The notes under the pieces: generated by a model
Told to the model about the DNA's origin: nothing
The model's database searches: none
What the model saw: the letters and a program-made list of their open reading frames with translations, nothing else
Translations under genes and position numbers: made by a program
Assembly (NCBI RefSeq): GCF_000688475.1
Contig: NZ_JIAN01000008.1
Coordinates: forward strand, 124,001 to 188,000
Source of the DNA: Cellulomonas sp. URHE0023
Lineage (GTDB): Bacteria > Actinomycetota > Actinomycetes > Actinomycetales > Cellulomonadaceae
DNA: 64,000 nt
Direction: 5' to 3'
Shown here: in pieces, positions 25,364 to 36,931 of the stretch
How the letters are laid out: the number at the start of each line of letters is the position of its first letter
How positions within the stretch are numbered: the stretch's first letter is position 1

Positions 25364-26353
25364 TCAGGGAGCGGCGCGGCGGACGCGACGAAGAGCACGG
25401 CGGGCCGCCACGCGAGCCAGTCGGGGAACGTCGCCGACGGTTCGCCTGGGGCTGTGGGCGCGCTGCTGCTCGGTCATGGCCGCCAGGACCGTCTGACCGT
25501 CGTCACGGTTCGCGACGAGCCCGCGGTCGGCCCAGAGGTCGGCGAGCATGGCGCGGGCGTCGTCGTCGAGACGCGGGAGCGCGTTGCGGTGCACCGAGAA
25601 GAACGGAGAACGGCCGGTGCGCGCGGCATCGATGGTCCGTGCCACGCGTTCGGCTGTCGCGCCGCCGGGCCACACGACCGGTGACGCAGCACCGGAGAGG
25701 TCGTAGCGCTCCTCCAGCGTCCCGTCCTTGAGCTGCCAACCCGCGTACAGGAAGAACTCCGTGAGGTCGTTGCGTGCGAACTCGTCGGCGAACGTGCGCG
25801 TGGTGCTGAGGCCGTCGAGGAGGGAGAGGACGACCCTCGTGTCGAGGAGGTACGGAGTCACGGTCGCCGGGAAGTGGCTGACGTGCGGCTCCGGGTCCAG
25901 GCCCAGGTAGGTCAGGACGTGCCGCAGCGACGGCTGCAACGGGTGGGTGGCGTAGCTGTACGACGTGACGAGCGCGCGGCCGTCGGCAGCCTCGAAGAAG
26001 TCCGGGCGGGCGGGCGCGATGAGGTGGTTCTTGGCGTCGAGCGCGACGTAGCGCGACGACGTGATCCGCCGCGCGACCTCGAGCTTCAGGATCTGCTGCG
26101 TCCGCCACCCGGCAGCCGACGGCAACGGGGCGACGTCCCCCGCACGGACCACCTCGACGCGGTCGGCGAGTGCGCCGTACGCGGGGAGCAGCCGGTCGAC
26201 GAACGCGGGCGCGAGCCCCGACCGCGAGTTGTCGAGGAGCAGCACGGAGGTGACGTGCTCCGGGTCGAGGTACAGCCCGAGCGAACGTGCCTGCAGCTCG
26301 ACCATCTGGAGCTCGGCTTCGAAGCAGACGGTCACGACGGTGACAGGTTCCAC
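25364..26353 (-). CDS. DUF6492-like putative glycosyltransferase
   Basis: The 329-aa protein starts at GTG 26353 with GGAGAAG seven bases upstream. It opens with a Rossmann-like strand (VTVVTVCFEAELQMVELQARS) followed by LLLDNSRSG and YVALDAKNHLIAP, where a D-x-K takes the place of the DXD of a GT-A fold. The pattern matches DUF6492 proteins, which occur in surface-polysaccharide loci and are thought to be glycosyltransferases. The C-terminal 40 residues are strongly basic. It closes the polymer locus, is convergent with the cytidylyltransferase and divergent from mfd. The reaction is not established. Confidence 0.7.
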   Translation of the reverse strand: MEPVTVVTVCFEAELQMVELQARSLGLYLDPEHVTSVLLLDNSRSGLAPAFVDRLLPAYGALADRVEVVRAGDVAPLPSAAGWRTQQILKLEVARRITSSRYVALDAKNHLIAPARPDFFEAADGRALVTSYSYATHPLQPSLRHVLTYLGLDPEPHVSHFPATVTPYLLDTRVVLSLLDGLSTTRTFADEFARNDLTEFFLYAGWQLKDGTLEERYDLSGAASPVVWPGGATAERVARTIDAARTGRSPFFSVHRNALPRLDDDARAMLADLWADRGLVANRDDGQTVLAAMTEQQRAHSPRRTVGDVPRLARVAARRALRRVRRAAP

Positions 26354-26425
26354 TGTGTGTCTTCTCCAGGGCGGTCCGGTGGCTGGCCGAGCGTTGTCCG
26401 AGGTTAGCCCGTCGGTGGGGGCTCG

Positions 26426-26431
26426 TAGACT
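26426..26431 (+). promoter_or_regulatory. -10-like TAGACT for mfd
   Basis: TAGACT in GCTCGTAGACTGGTCGG is a good actinobacterial -10 hexamer in the divergent DUF6492/mfd gap. It would place the start site near 26438, giving mfd a leader of about 64 bases. No clear -35 hexamer is seen. Confidence 0.4.
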
Positions 26432-26501
26432 GGTCGGCACCCCGGGTTCGATGGATCTGGGGCCTGTTCTGCTGCCCTCCAGCCCGTACCCGAAGGACCT
26501 C

Positions 26502-29500
26502 ATGGACCTCTCTGGTCTGCTTCCCGCCCTGCTTGCTGATCCTGCTGCCGCCGAGGCGCTCGACTCGGTCCGAGCCCGTGGGGAGCTCGACGTGGTCGGT
26601 CCCGCAGGGATCCGCCCACCGCTCCTGGCGGCTCTCGCCCAGCAGCGTCCGCTGGTCGTGGTCACCGCGACCGGGCGCGACGCCGACGAGCTGGCCGCAG
26701 CGGTGCGCTGCTACCTGCCGGCGGACGACGTCGCGGTCCTGCCCGCGTGGGAGACGCTGCCGCACGAGCGACTCTCGCCGCGCAGCGACACGGTGGCCCG
26801 GCGGCTCGCGGTCTTCCGGCGGCTGGCGCACCCCGAGGGTCAGGGCTACGCAGGGCCGGTCCGCGTGCTCGTCGTCCCGGTGCGGGCACTGCTGCAGCCG
26901 GTCGTCGAGGGCCTGGGCGACCTCGAGCCGGTGGCGATCAGCACCGGGGACCGCGTGGACCTGGGAGCGCTCGCGGAGAGACTGGCGGCCGCGGCCTACA
27001 CGCGGGTCGACATGGTGGAGCGGCGCGGCGAGTTCGCGGTGCGCGGCGGCATCGTCGACATCTTCCCGCCGACGGAGGACCACCCGCTCCGGGTGGAGCT
27101 CTGGGGTGAGGACGTCGAGGAGATCCGCTGGTTCTCGGTGGCGGACCAGCGCAGCCTCGAGGTGGCCGAGCACGGCGTCTGGGCGCCGCCGTGCCGGGAG
27201 ATCCTCCTGACGGACGCGGTGCGTGCGCGGGCGCTCGAGCTCATCCCGCAGCTGCCCGCCGCGACCGACATGCTCGACCGGCTCGGCCAGGGGATCGCGG
27301 TCGAGGGCATGGAGTCGCTCGCGCCGGTGCTGGTCGACCGGATGGTCCCGGTGCTGGACCTCGTCCGCGACGAGAGCCTGGTCGTGATGGTCGACCCCGA
27401 GCGCGTGCGGCGACGTGCGCACGATCTCGTCGCGACCACGCAGGAGTTCCTCGCGGCCGCGTGGACGTCGGCGGCGGCAGGTGCAGCGACGCCCCTGGAC
27501 CTGTCGGCGGCGAGCTTCGCGTCGTTCGCCGAGGTGCGCGCCCTCTCGGCCGTGCGCGGGCTGGGGTGGTGGACGCTGAGCCCTTTCACGCTGGACGTCG
27601 ACGCCGCGCAGGATGCGTCGCCCGAGACCGAGGACTTCTCCGAACGGTCCACCACGGGCACGGGGCACACCGCCGCCCGCAACCAGGCGCCCGCCGAGCT
27701 CGCCGGCATCGCCGACGACCTGGCGGGGACGGCGCGGACCGTCGTGGTCGCCGCGCGTGACGTCGAGCGGTACCGCGGCGAGGTCGACAGGGCCGTCGCC
27801 GACGTCCGCCAGCTCCAGCAGGCGGGGTGGCGGCTGGTGCTGGCGACCGAGGGCCACGGGCCGGCGCAACGCATGGTCGAGCAGCTGCGCGCCGCCGATG
27901 TCCCCGCGAGGCTCGTGGCGTCGATCGAGACGCAGCCCGAGGGCGGCGTCGTTCTCGTGGTGCCGGCGCCCGTGGGTACGGGGTTCGTGGCCGAACCTCT
28001 GCACCTGGCGGTGCTCTCCGAGGCGGACCTGACGGGGCGCGCGGGGACCAGCACCCGGGACATGCGGCGGATGCCGAGCCGGCGGCGCAACGTCGTCGAC
28101 CCCCTGCAGCTGCGCCCGGGCGACCACGTCGTCCACGAGCAGCACGGCGTCGGCCGGTTCGTGGAGCTCGTGCAGCGCACCATCGGCTCCGGCTCCACCG
28201 CGACGACCCGCGAGTACCTCGTGATCGAGTACGCGAGCTCCAAGCGCGGCCAGCCGGGCGACCGCCTCTTCGTGCCCAGCGACCAGCTTGACCAGGTCAC
28301 CAAGTACGTGGGCGGCGAGTCGCCGACGCTGTCGAAGATGGGCGGCGGTGACTGGGCCAAGACCAAGGGCCGCGCCAAGAAGGCCGTCAAGGAGATCGCA
28401 GCCGAGCTCATCCGCCTGTACAGCGCGCGGATGGCGACGGCCGGGCACGCCTTCGGCCCGGACACGCCGTGGCAGCGCGAGCTCGAGGACGCGTTCGCCT
28501 ACGTCGAGACGCCCGACCAGGCAGCCACGATCGACGAGGTCAAGGCCGACATGGAGAAGCCGATCCCGATGGACCGGCTCGTGTGCGGCGACGTGGGCTA
28601 CGGCAAGACCGAGATCGCGGTGCGTGCCGCGTTCAAGGCGGTCCAGGACGGCAAGCAGGTCGCGATCCTGGTGCCGACGACGCTGCTGGTCCAGCAGCAC
28701 CTCGACACGTTCACCGAGCGGTACAGCGGGTTCCCCGTCAACGTGCGGGCGCTCAGCCGCTTCCAGACCCCCAAGGAGTCCAAGGAGATCGTCGCCGGCC
28801 TTGCCGAGGGCACGGTCGACGTCGTGATCGGCACGCACCGCCTGATCACCGGCGAGGTGCGGTTCAAGGACCTCGGGCTCGTGGTGGTCGACGAGGAGCA
28901 GCGGTTCGGCGTCGAGCACAAGGAGACCCTCAAGGCGCTGCGCACCAACGTCGACGTGCTCTCGATGAGCGCGACACCCATCCCGCGCACGCTGGAGATG
29001 GCGGTCACGGGCATCCGGGAGATGTCGACGCTGGCGACCCCTCCGGAGGAGCGGCACCCGGTGCTCACGTTCGTCGGCGCGTACGACGAGAAGCAGATCA
29101 CCGCGGCCGTCCGGCGCGAGCTGCTGCGGGAGGGCCAGGTGTTCTACGTGCACAACAAGGTCGACTCGATCGAGCGGACGGCGTCGCGGCTCATGGAGCT
29201 CGTCCCGGAGGCCCGGGTCGCGGTCGCGCACGGGAAGATGAACGAGCACCAGCTCGAGCAGGTCATCGTCGACTTCTGGGAGAAGCGGTTCGACGTGCTC
29301 GTGTGCACGACGATCGTCGAGACGGGTCTGGACATCTCCAACGCGAACACCCTGATCCTCGAGCGGGCCGACCTGCTGGGTCTCTCGCAGCTCCACCAGC
29401 TGCGCGGGCGCGTGGGCCGCGGGCGCGAGCGCGCGTACTCGTACTTCCTCTACCCGCCCGAGAAGCCACTCACGGAGACGGCCCACGACCGCCTGCAGAC

Positions 29501-30182
29501 CATCGCGGCGAACACGGACCTGGGTGCGGGGATGGCGGTCGCGATGAAGGACCTCGAGATCCGCGGCGCCGGCAACCTCCTGGGCGGCGAGCAGTCCGGC
29601 CACATCGAGGGTGTCGGCTTCGACCTGTACATCCGCATGGTCGGCGAGGCGGTGGCGAACTTCCGCGGTGACGTCGAGGAGGAGGTCCCCGACGTCACGA
29701 TCGAGCTGCCAGTGGATGCGCACATCCCGCACGACTACATCGCGCACGAGCGCCTGCGGCTGGAGGCCTACCGCAAGATCGCCGCGGCGCTCGACACAGC
29801 GACCTTGGGCGACGTCCGTGCCGAGCTCGTCGACCGCTACGGCCCGGTTCCGTCCGCCGTCGACAACCTCTTCGAGGTTGCCGAGTTCCGGCTGCACGTG
29901 CGCGGCGCGGGACTGTCCGACGTCACCGCGCAGGGCAAGTTCGTGCGCTTCGCGCCGGTCGAGCTGCCCGAGTCGGCGCAGCTGCGGCTCAAGCGGCTCT
30001 ACCCGGGCGCGGTGCTCAAGCCGACCGTCCGCACGGTGCTCGTGCCCTGGCCCATGACCGCCCGGATCGGCGGCAAGCCCGTGCAGGGGCGCGAGGTCAT
30101 GCTGTGGGCGAGGCAGTTCATCGACGCGGTCGTGCGTGGGGACGTCTCGGCGGCGGCCGCGGTGGGGTCCAGGCGGGCCTGA
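26502..30182 (+). CDS. mfd: Transcription-repair coupling factor
   Basis: Mfd displaces RNA polymerase stalled at DNA lesions and recruits UvrA. The 1,226-aa length matches the family. Domains: UvrB-like N-terminal modules (about 1-480), RNA polymerase-interacting CarD-like domain (about 535-600; LRPGDHVVHEQHGVGRF), helicase lobe with Walker A GDVGYGKTEIAVRA (about 695) and VVDEEQRFGVEHKE (about 795), second lobe with TTIVETGLDISNANT and LHQLRGRVGR, and a C-terminal TRCF domain. The ATG at 26502 with AAGGA is preferred; the in-frame ATG at 26451 would add 17 residues without a clear ribosome site. It starts the housekeeping block. Confidence 0.97.
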   Translation: MDLSGLLPALLADPAAAEALDSVRARGELDVVGPAGIRPPLLAALAQQRPLVVVTATGRDADELAAAVRCYLPADDVAVLPAWETLPHERLSPRSDTVARRLAVFRRLAHPEGQGYAGPVRVLVVPVRALLQPVVEGLGDLEPVAISTGDRVDLGALAERLAAAAYTRVDMVERRGEFAVRGGIVDIFPPTEDHPLRVELWGEDVEEIRWFSVADQRSLEVAEHGVWAPPCREILLTDAVRARALELIPQLPAATDMLDRLGQGIAVEGMESLAPVLVDRMVPVLDLVRDESLVVMVDPERVRRRAHDLVATTQEFLAAAWTSAAAGAATPLDLSAASFASFAEVRALSAVRGLGWWTLSPFTLDVDAAQDASPETEDFSERSTTGTGHTAARNQAPAELAGIADDLAGTARTVVVAARDVERYRGEVDRAVADVRQLQQAGWRLVLATEGHGPAQRMVEQLRAADVPARLVASIETQPEGGVVLVVPAPVGTGFVAEPLHLAVLSEADLTGRAGTSTRDMRRMPSRRRNVVDPLQLRPGDHVVHEQHGVGRFVELVQRTIGSGSTATTREYLVIEYASSKRGQPGDRLFVPSDQLDQVTKYVGGESPTLSKMGGGDWAKTKGRAKKAVKEIAAELIRLYSARMATAGHAFGPDTPWQRELEDAFAYVETPDQAATIDEVKADMEKPIPMDRLVCGDVGYGKTEIAVRAAFKAVQDGKQVAILVPTTLLVQQHLDTFTERYSGFPVNVRALSRFQTPKESKEIVAGLAEGTVDVVIGTHRLITGEVRFKDLGLVVVDEEQRFGVEHKETLKALRTNVDVLSMSATPIPRTLEMAVTGIREMSTLATPPEERHPVLTFVGAYDEKQITAAVRRELLREGQVFYVHNKVDSIERTASRLMELVPEARVAVAHGKMNEHQLEQVIVDFWEKRFDVLVCTTIVETGLDISNANTLILERADLLGLSQLHQLRGRVGRGRERAYSYFLYPPEKPLTETAHDRLQTIAANTDLGAGMAVAMKDLEIRGAGNLLGGEQSGHIEGVGFDLYIRMVGEAVANFRGDVEEEVPDVTIELPVDAHIPHDYIAHERLRLEAYRKIAAALDTATLGDVRAELVDRYGPVPSAVDNLFEVAEFRLHVRGAGLSDVTAQGKFVRFAPVELPESAQLRLKRLYPGAVLKPTVRTVLVPWPMTARIGGKPVQGREVMLWARQFIDAVVRGDVSAAAAVGSRRA

Positions 30183-30242
30183 GTTCCGCGCAGTGGCCCT
30201 ACGATGAGGCCCGATCGACGAGCGACGACGCAGGAGGTCTCG

Positions 30243-30839
30243 GTGACGGTGCACGGCAGGCGCTCGGTGGTGGGTGCCCTCATGGCTCTCGTGACGGCAA
30301 CGGTCCTGTCGGCCTGCGCCGGGCAGCCCGGTGCGGCGGCCGTCGTCGACGGGACCGGCATCCCCGCCTCGGACGTGCAGGTCGTCCTCGACGAGCTCGG
30401 CCCGTACGTCCAGGGTGCGTCGCCGGCGGCGATCCTGGGTGTGCTCGTCATCGAGCCCACGGTCACCGAGATGGCTGCCGAGGCGGGCGTCGCAGCATCC
30501 GACGAGGACGCCGAGGCGTTCCTCGACCAGGTCGTCCAGCAGACGACACCGGACGCGCACCCCACCTTCAGCCCAGCGTCGCTGGCGATCGCCCGGTACT
30601 TCGCCGCCGTCACCAACCTCGCGAGCCTCTCGAGCCAGGAGCAGGTGACCGCCGACATCACCGAGCGTGTCGCTGACCTCGACGTGGAGGTCAACCCGCG
30701 GTTCGCCACGCTCGGCAAGGGCAACACGATCACCGATCCCGTCCCCCCGGCCTGGGTCATCGACCCGGCGACCCAGGGCGGCGCGTCGAGCGGCGAGCCC
30801 GGTGACGGCCCGGCGCCCAGCCCGTCGGCCACGCCCTGA
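30243..30839 (+). CDS. SurA N-terminal-like lipoprotein
   Basis: The GTG at 30243 has AGGAGGT four bases upstream. The 198-aa product has a lipoprotein signal with lipobox LSAC, then VVDGTGIPASDVQVVLDELG, which fits the SurA/PrsA-type N-terminal chaperone domain. The helical remainder lacks a peptidyl-prolyl isomerase domain, and the C-terminus is Pro/Ser-rich. It probably sits on the outer face of the membrane as a secretion chaperone-like protein. The gene between mfd and mazG is a common actinobacterial arrangement. Specific function is unknown. Confidence 0.8.
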   Translation: MTVHGRRSVVGALMALVTATVLSACAGQPGAAAVVDGTGIPASDVQVVLDELGPYVQGASPAAILGVLVIEPTVTEMAAEAGVAASDEDAEAFLDQVVQQTTPDAHPTFSPASLAIARYFAAVTNLASLSSQEQVTADITERVADLDVEVNPRFATLGKGNTITDPVPPAWVIDPATQGGASSGEPGDGPAPSPSATP

Positions 30840-30862
30840 ACGCCGCCTCCGTCCCTGACCCG

Positions 30863-31504
30863 GTGACCGATGCGCTGCGCGACCTCGTGCGCGTCATGGA
30901 CCGTCTCCGCTCGCCGGGCGGCTGCGCGTGGGATGCCGAGCAGACGCACGAGTCCCTCGTGCCGTACGCCCTCGAGGAGGCGTACGAGCTCGCGGAGGCA
31001 ATCGAGACCGGTGACCGGACCGGGTTGCGTGAGGAGCTCGGCGACGTGCTGCTGCAGGTCGTGTTCCATGCGCGCATCGCGGCAGAGGACCCGCAGGACC
31101 CGTTCGACGTCGACGACGTGGCCGCCGACCTCGTCGCGAAGCTGGTCCGCCGCCACCCGCACGTGTTCGAGACCGCGGCCGTCGAGGCGGAACGATCAAG
31201 CCCAGACCTGCACGTCCAGTGGGACAAGCTGAAGAACTCGGAGAAGTCGCGGGCCTCGGCCCTGGACGGCATCCCGATCGCCCTGGGCGCGCTGGCACGG
31301 GCGCAGAAGGTCGCGGACCGAGCGGCGCGTGCGGGCCTCGACGTGTCGGCCCCCGACGGCACCGACGGTGACCTCGGGGCGCGGCTGCTCGCACTCGTCC
31401 TGGAGGCGCGCGCCACCGGGGTGGATGCCGAGGGTGCCCTGCGCCGGACGGCGGCCGCATGGGAGCACGCCCTGCGGGCGCAGGAGCCGACGACCGCACC
31501 CTGA
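30863..31504 (+). CDS. mazG: MazG family nucleotide pyrophosphohydrolase
   Basis: The 213-aa protein hydrolyses (d)NTPs to NMPs and pyrophosphate, cleaning the nucleotide pool. The metal-binding EExxE (E38, E39, E42) is followed by ExxD (E58, D61), and the [16 protein letters not shown] opening is typical. It has one full MazG domain plus a short helical tail, shorter than the two-domain E. coli enzyme (about 263 aa), as is usual in actinobacteria. GTG 30863 is 24 bases after the lipoprotein stop, so it is probably co-transcribed; no strong ribosome site is visible. Confidence 0.93.
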   Translation: MTDALRDLVRVMDRLRSPGGCAWDAEQTHESLVPYALEEAYELAEAIETGDRTGLREELGDVLLQVVFHARIAAEDPQDPFDVDDVAADLVAKLVRRHPHVFETAAVEAERSSPDLHVQWDKLKNSEKSRASALDGIPIALGALARAQKVADRAARAGLDVSAPDGTDGDLGARLLALVLEARATGVDAEGALRRTAAAWEHALRAQEPTTAP

Positions 31505-31557
31505 ACGGCACGACCTCGGACGCCACCCCCGGCTTGACGACGAAGGAGCGCATCGCG

Positions 31558-33099
31558 ATGCAGATCGGCATCCCGACGGAGAGTCGGGTGGGTGAGCGGC
31601 TCGTGGCGGCGACGCCCAAGACGGTGGCCCAGCTCGTGGGCCTCGGTTACGACGTGGTCGTCCAGCGAGGTGCCGGTGACGGCGCCACGTTCGACGCTGC
31701 GGCCTACGAGGCGGCCGGTGCGCGCACGGTCGACGCGGCCGAGGTGTGGGCCAGCGACGTCGTCGCCAAGGTGAACCCGCCCACGAGCGCCGAGGTGGAG
31801 ACCCTGCGGCCCGGAGCGACCCTCGTGGCGATGCTGGCACCGGCAGCTCGACCCGAGCTGGTCGAGCAGCTGCACGAGCGCGGAGTGACGGCGCTGGCGC
31901 TGGACGCGGTGCCCCGCGTCTCCCGGGCGCAGTCTCTGGACGTGCTCAGCACGCTGTCCAACGTCGCCGGCTACCGTGCGGTCGTCGAGGCGGCTCAGGT
32001 CTACGGCGGGATGTTCACCGGTCAGGTCACGGCAGCCGGCAAGACGCCCCCGGCCCGGGTGTTCATCATCGGCGCGGGCGTCGCGGGACTCGCGGCGATC
32101 GGGGCGGCCGGCGCCATGGGGGCCCGCGTCCGCGCGTTCGACGTCCGGCCCGAGGTCGGAGAGCAGATCGAGTCGATGGGTGCGACCTTCGTCCAGGCGG
32201 AGGCGGCGCAGCAGGCCGTGAGCGCCGACGGCTACGCGAGTGCCCTGACGGCCGAGCAGGAAGAGCTCACGGCGCAGATGTACGCCGCCGAGAGCGCCGA
32301 CGCGGACATCGTCATCACGACCGCGCTCGTGCGCGGGCACGCGCCGACGACGATCACTGCCGCGATGGTTGCCGGGATGCGGGCGGGAAGCGTGATCGTC
32401 GACCTGGCCGCGTCGGGCGGGGGCAACTGCGAGCTCACGGTCCCCGGACGGACCGTGGTGAGCGACAACGGCGTGACGATCGTCGGGGACACCGACCTGA
32501 CGAGCCGGATGCCGCAGCACACGTCGCAGCTCTTCGGCACCAACATCGTCCACCTGCTCCAGCTGCTCACCCCGGACAAGGACGGTCAGCTCGTGCTGGA
32601 CCTCGACGACCCTGTCGTGCGCGGCATGACGGTGACGCGAGCCGGTGAGGTGCTCTGGCCACCTCCGCCCGTGCAGGTGTCGGCCGCCCAGCCGGCACCG
32701 GCTGACGCTGCCGGCCCGACGCCCCAGGAGCGTGCCGCGGACGCCGCCCGGCGCAAGCAGCGCGGCTCGGTCGCCCTCGCGCTCGTCGCCGTCCTGGTGA
32801 TGCTCGGGGTCTCGTTCGCCCCTGCCGCGTTCCTCGGGCACTTCACGGTGTTCGTGCTCGCGGTCATCGTCGGCTACTACGTCATCTCGAACGTCAGCCA
32901 CTCCCTGCACACGCCCCTGATGGCACAGACCAACGCCATCTCCGGGATCATCCTCGTCGGCGCCCTGCTCCAGATCGGCGACGACAGCGCCCTGGTGACC
33001 ACGCTCGCCGTCGTGGCCGCGTCGGTCGCGAGCATCAACGTCTTCGGGGGTTTCCTCGTCGCGAACCGCATGATCCGCATGTTCCGGAAGGACGCCTGA
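31558..33099 (+). CDS. pntA: NAD(P) transhydrogenase alpha subunit (fused)
   Basis: PntA transfers hydride between NADH and NADP+, coupled to proton flow. This 513-aa copy has the NAD-binding domain I (about 1-385; [18 protein letters not shown], and Rossmann [19 protein letters not shown]) followed by a linker and a four-helix membrane domain (about 400-513, with [16 protein letters not shown]). In many actinobacteria these are two genes; here they are one, as in E. coli. AAGGAG lies nine bases before the ATG at 31558; a TTG at 31534 is a weaker alternative. pntB follows after one base. Confidence 0.94.
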   Translation: MQIGIPTESRVGERLVAATPKTVAQLVGLGYDVVVQRGAGDGATFDAAAYEAAGARTVDAAEVWASDVVAKVNPPTSAEVETLRPGATLVAMLAPAARPELVEQLHERGVTALALDAVPRVSRAQSLDVLSTLSNVAGYRAVVEAAQVYGGMFTGQVTAAGKTPPARVFIIGAGVAGLAAIGAAGAMGARVRAFDVRPEVGEQIESMGATFVQAEAAQQAVSADGYASALTAEQEELTAQMYAAESADADIVITTALVRGHAPTTITAAMVAGMRAGSVIVDLAASGGGNCELTVPGRTVVSDNGVTIVGDTDLTSRMPQHTSQLFGTNIVHLLQLLTPDKDGQLVLDLDDPVVRGMTVTRAGEVLWPPPPVQVSAAQPAPADAAGPTPQERAADAARRKQRGSVALALVAVLVMLGVSFAPAAFLGHFTVFVLAVIVGYYVISNVSHSLHTPLMAQTNAISGIILVGALLQIGDDSALVTTLAVVAASVASINVFGGFLVANRMIRMFRKDA

Positions 33100-33100
33100 C

Positions 33101-34483
33101 GTGCCTCAGTCCCTCGCCCAGGCCGTCTACCTCCTCGCCGCGGTGCTCTTCGTGCTCAGCCTCGCGGGTCTGTCCAAGCAGGAGACGGCCCGACGCGGCA
33201 ACCTCTCGGGCATCGTCGGCATGGCGCTCGCGCTGGCCGCGACGGTCGCGCTCGCGCTGGACCACTCCGAGCGGCCGGTCGCGGTCACGGGCTCGCTGAT
33301 CCTGCTCGTGCTCCTCGTCGGCGCGACGGTCGGGACCTGGCAGGCCCGCCGGGTCGAGATGACGCAGATGCCCGAGCTGATCGCGGTGCTGCACTCGTTC
33401 GTCGGTCTCGCGGCGGTGCTCGTCGGCTACAACTCGTTCCTCACCGAGCCTGCGGACCCGGCACACCTCGTCGAGGTGTTCCTCGGCGTCCTGATCGGCG
33501 CGGTGACGTTCACGGGCTCGATCGTCGCGTACCTCAAGCTCTCCGCACGGATGCGCTCGGCTCCGCTCTCGCTGCCCGGCCGCAACTGGCTCAACCTCGC
33601 CATGGTGGTCGTGTGCGGTGGGCTGCTGGCGTGGTTCCTGGTGACGCACGGCGTCCTCCCGCTGCTGCTCATGACTGCCGTCGCGCTGGCTCTCGGCTGG
33701 CACCTGGTGGCGTCCATCGGCGGCGGTGACATGCCCGTCGTCGTCTCGATGCTCAACTCCTACTCGGGGTGGGCAGCCGCAGCGGCGGGCTTCATGCTCG
33801 GCAACGACCTGCTCATCGTCACCGGCGCCCTGGTCGGGTCCTCCGGTGCGATCCTCAGCTGGTTCATGTGCCGGGCCATGAACCGGTCGTTCGTGAGCGT
33901 GATCCTGGGCGGGTTCGGCACCGAGGGCGGCACGGTCGTGTCCTCGGACGGCGTGGTCGGCACGCACCACGAGATCACTGCACCCGGCGTCGCCGAGCTG
34001 CTCCTGGGCGCCCGCACCGTCGTCATCACGCCGGGCTACGGCATGGCCGTCGCCAAGGCGCAGTACCCGGTGGCCGAGCTCGTGGGGAAGCTGCGCGCAC
34101 GAGGGATCGAGGTGCGGTTCGGGGTGCACCCCGTCGCGGGGCGGCTCCCGGGCCACATGAACGTGCTGCTCGCGGAGGCGCGGGTGCCCTACGACATCGT
34201 GCTCGAGATGGACGAGATCAACGGTGACCTCGCCGAGACGGACGTCGTGCTCGTCATCGGCGCGAACGACACGGTGAACCCGGCGGCGGTCGACGACCCC
34301 TCCTCCCCGATCGCCGGGATGCCTGTCCTCGAGGTGTGGAAGGCCGCCCAGGTCGTCGTGTTCAAGCGGTCGATGGCCACCGGGTACGCGGGCGTCCAGA
34401 ACCCGTTGTTCTTCCGGGAGAACACCTCGATGCTCTTCGGCGACGCCAAGGTCCAGGTCGAGCAGATCATGCTCGCCGTGTGA
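33101..34483 (+). CDS. pntB: NAD(P) transhydrogenase beta subunit
   Basis: The 460-aa partner of PntA contains eight to nine membrane helices (about 1-260) including [20 protein letters not shown]-like loop residues, then the NADP(H)-binding domain III (about 285-460) with [39 protein letters not shown] and [14 protein letters not shown]. The full enzyme makes NADPH at the expense of the proton gradient. GTG 33101 lies one base after the pntA stop, so the pair is translationally coupled. Confidence 0.94.
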   Translation: MPQSLAQAVYLLAAVLFVLSLAGLSKQETARRGNLSGIVGMALALAATVALALDHSERPVAVTGSLILLVLLVGATVGTWQARRVEMTQMPELIAVLHSFVGLAAVLVGYNSFLTEPADPAHLVEVFLGVLIGAVTFTGSIVAYLKLSARMRSAPLSLPGRNWLNLAMVVVCGGLLAWFLVTHGVLPLLLMTAVALALGWHLVASIGGGDMPVVVSMLNSYSGWAAAAAGFMLGNDLLIVTGALVGSSGAILSWFMCRAMNRSFVSVILGGFGTEGGTVVSSDGVVGTHHEITAPGVAELLLGARTVVITPGYGMAVAKAQYPVAELVGKLRARGIEVRFGVHPVAGRLPGHMNVLLAEARVPYDIVLEMDEINGDLAETDVVLVIGANDTVNPAAVDDPSSPIAGMPVLEVWKAAQVVVFKRSMATGYAGVQNPLFFRENTSMLFGDAKVQVEQIMLAV

Positions 34484-34547
34484 ACGTTCCGGGAATGGGC
34501 GACGTCCAAGGCCGAAGGGCTCTACTCGGGGTACCACCCGGCGGCAC

Positions 34548-34553
34548 TAGGGT
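34548..34553 (+). promoter_or_regulatory. -10-like TAGGGT for eno
   Basis: TAGGGT in CACTAGGGTGAGG lies 37 bases before the enolase ATG, which has its own AAGGAG site. The -35 side is not recognisable. Confidence 0.35.
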
Positions 34554-34563
34554 GAGGTCGTAA

Positions 34564-35871
<1,308 letters not shown>

Positions 35872-35883
35872 CGCGACGCGACA

Positions 35884-35918
35884 GGCCGGTCACCCCGCAC
35901 CTTGGGGTGGCCGGCCTT
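35884..35918 (+). terminator. Hairpin terminator after eno
   Basis: GGCCGGTCACCCC (35884-35896) pairs with GGGGTGGCCGGCC (35904-35916), one G-T pair included, around a seven-base loop; TT follows. Confidence 0.85.
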
Positions 35919-36058
35919 CGTGATGCCACGGGCCCATCGACGCGGTTGCCGGGTCGTTCCCGGCGGTAGCCCGGTCGACGCCCTTCGGCTACATCCCGGC
36001 GCGCCCGCACGGAGCGGGGTCCGGCAGGGTCGGCCCGCGTCGGGGCAGAATCGCACCC

Positions 36059-36907
36059 ATGTCTGCCCCTCGACGTCCGGCGTCCCCGAGCGCGCGGCCT
36101 CGGCGCACGACGCCGCGCAGGGGTACGAGCACGGCGTCCGGCGCGCCGCGCGTCGACCCGGCGCCCCCGGGAGACGGCGGTTCCCCGACGGTGGCCCCGC
36201 GCGCGTCGTCGCCGTCGCCTGGTCCGGCATCGTCGCCGACCCCACGCCTGATGGCGCCGACGCCGCCACGGCCGGCGTCGCCGAAGCCGCCGCGCGCGTC
36301 ATCGCCGAAGCCGCCGCGCGGGTCCGGGCCGTCGGCCTCCCGGCCCTCGTCGGCGTCGCGACCCGCGGCGACCCGACCCGCGACCCGCGGGAACCCGACG
36401 ACACCCCCGCGCGGCACCGCGCGCGCGGAGCAGGTGCAGGTCGCCGTGCCGCGGCTGTTCACGGTCCGGGCGATGGTCTTCGCGTGCGTCCTCCTCATCG
36501 CGTTCGTGCTGGTGTACCCGACCCTGAACTCCTACCTGCGGCAGAAGTCGGAGGTCGAGCAGCTGCGGGCGCAGGTCGCCGCCGCCGAGAAGCGCAACGA
36601 GGACCTGCAGGCAGACCTCGACCGGTGGAACGACCCTGCCTACGTGGCGACGCAGGCCCGCGCGCGGCTCTCGTTCGTGCTGCCCGGCGAGAAGGCGTTC
36701 CGCGTGGTCGACCCGGAGACGGTCCCGGACAGCGTCGCGGCGACCGACCAGGGACCGGCCGCGACCCTCGACGCCGGTGAGACCAGGCCGTGGTACGCGT
36801 CGGTGTGGGAGTCGGTGCAGGTGGCGGGCGAGACGCCGGTGGCCGCGACGCCGGATGCGTCCGTGCCGGGCGACAATGGGTCGTCGGCCCCGTCGTCCGG
36901 TGGCTGA
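36059..36907 (+). CDS. ftsB: FtsB/DivIC-like septum formation initiator with long disordered N-terminus
   Basis: The 282-aa protein is a divisome component expected to join FtsQ/FtsL-type partners at the septum. Residues 1-125 are low-complexity Pro/Ser/Ala/Arg. A single membrane helix (about 131-152, MVFACVLLIAFVLVYP) is followed by a coiled coil (about 155-180, KSEVEQLRAQVAAAEKRNED) and the DivIC-type DPAYVATQARARL block. The C-terminal 70 residues are again disordered. The position after eno and before DUF501 is the conserved actinobacterial context. The ATG at 36059 has no ribosome site but has CAGAAT seven bases upstream, so the mRNA may be leaderless. Confidence 0.88.
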   Translation: MSAPRRPASPSARPRRTTPRRGTSTASGAPRVDPAPPGDGGSPTVAPRASSPSPGPASSPTPRLMAPTPPRPASPKPPRASSPKPPRGSGPSASRPSSASRPAATRPATRGNPTTPPRGTARAEQVQVAVPRLFTVRAMVFACVLLIAFVLVYPTLNSYLRQKSEVEQLRAQVAAAEKRNEDLQADLDRWNDPAYVATQARARLSFVLPGEKAFRVVDPETVPDSVAATDQGPAATLDAGETRPWYASVWESVQVAGETPVAATPDASVPGDNGSSAPSSGG

Positions 36908-36931
36908 CGCACCCGACGGAACGGAACCCCT

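Noticed and set aside
25503-30560. A 1,685-codon open frame antisense to mfd
   Set aside because: It is composed of His/Arg/Asp/Val-rich shadow sequence opposite a perfectly recognisable Mfd; no independent start signals.
34548-34560. TAGGGTGAGG before eno as another GGGTGAA box
   Set aside because: The sequence is GGGTGAG, not GGGTGAA, and no TANTGTC element follows at the right distance.
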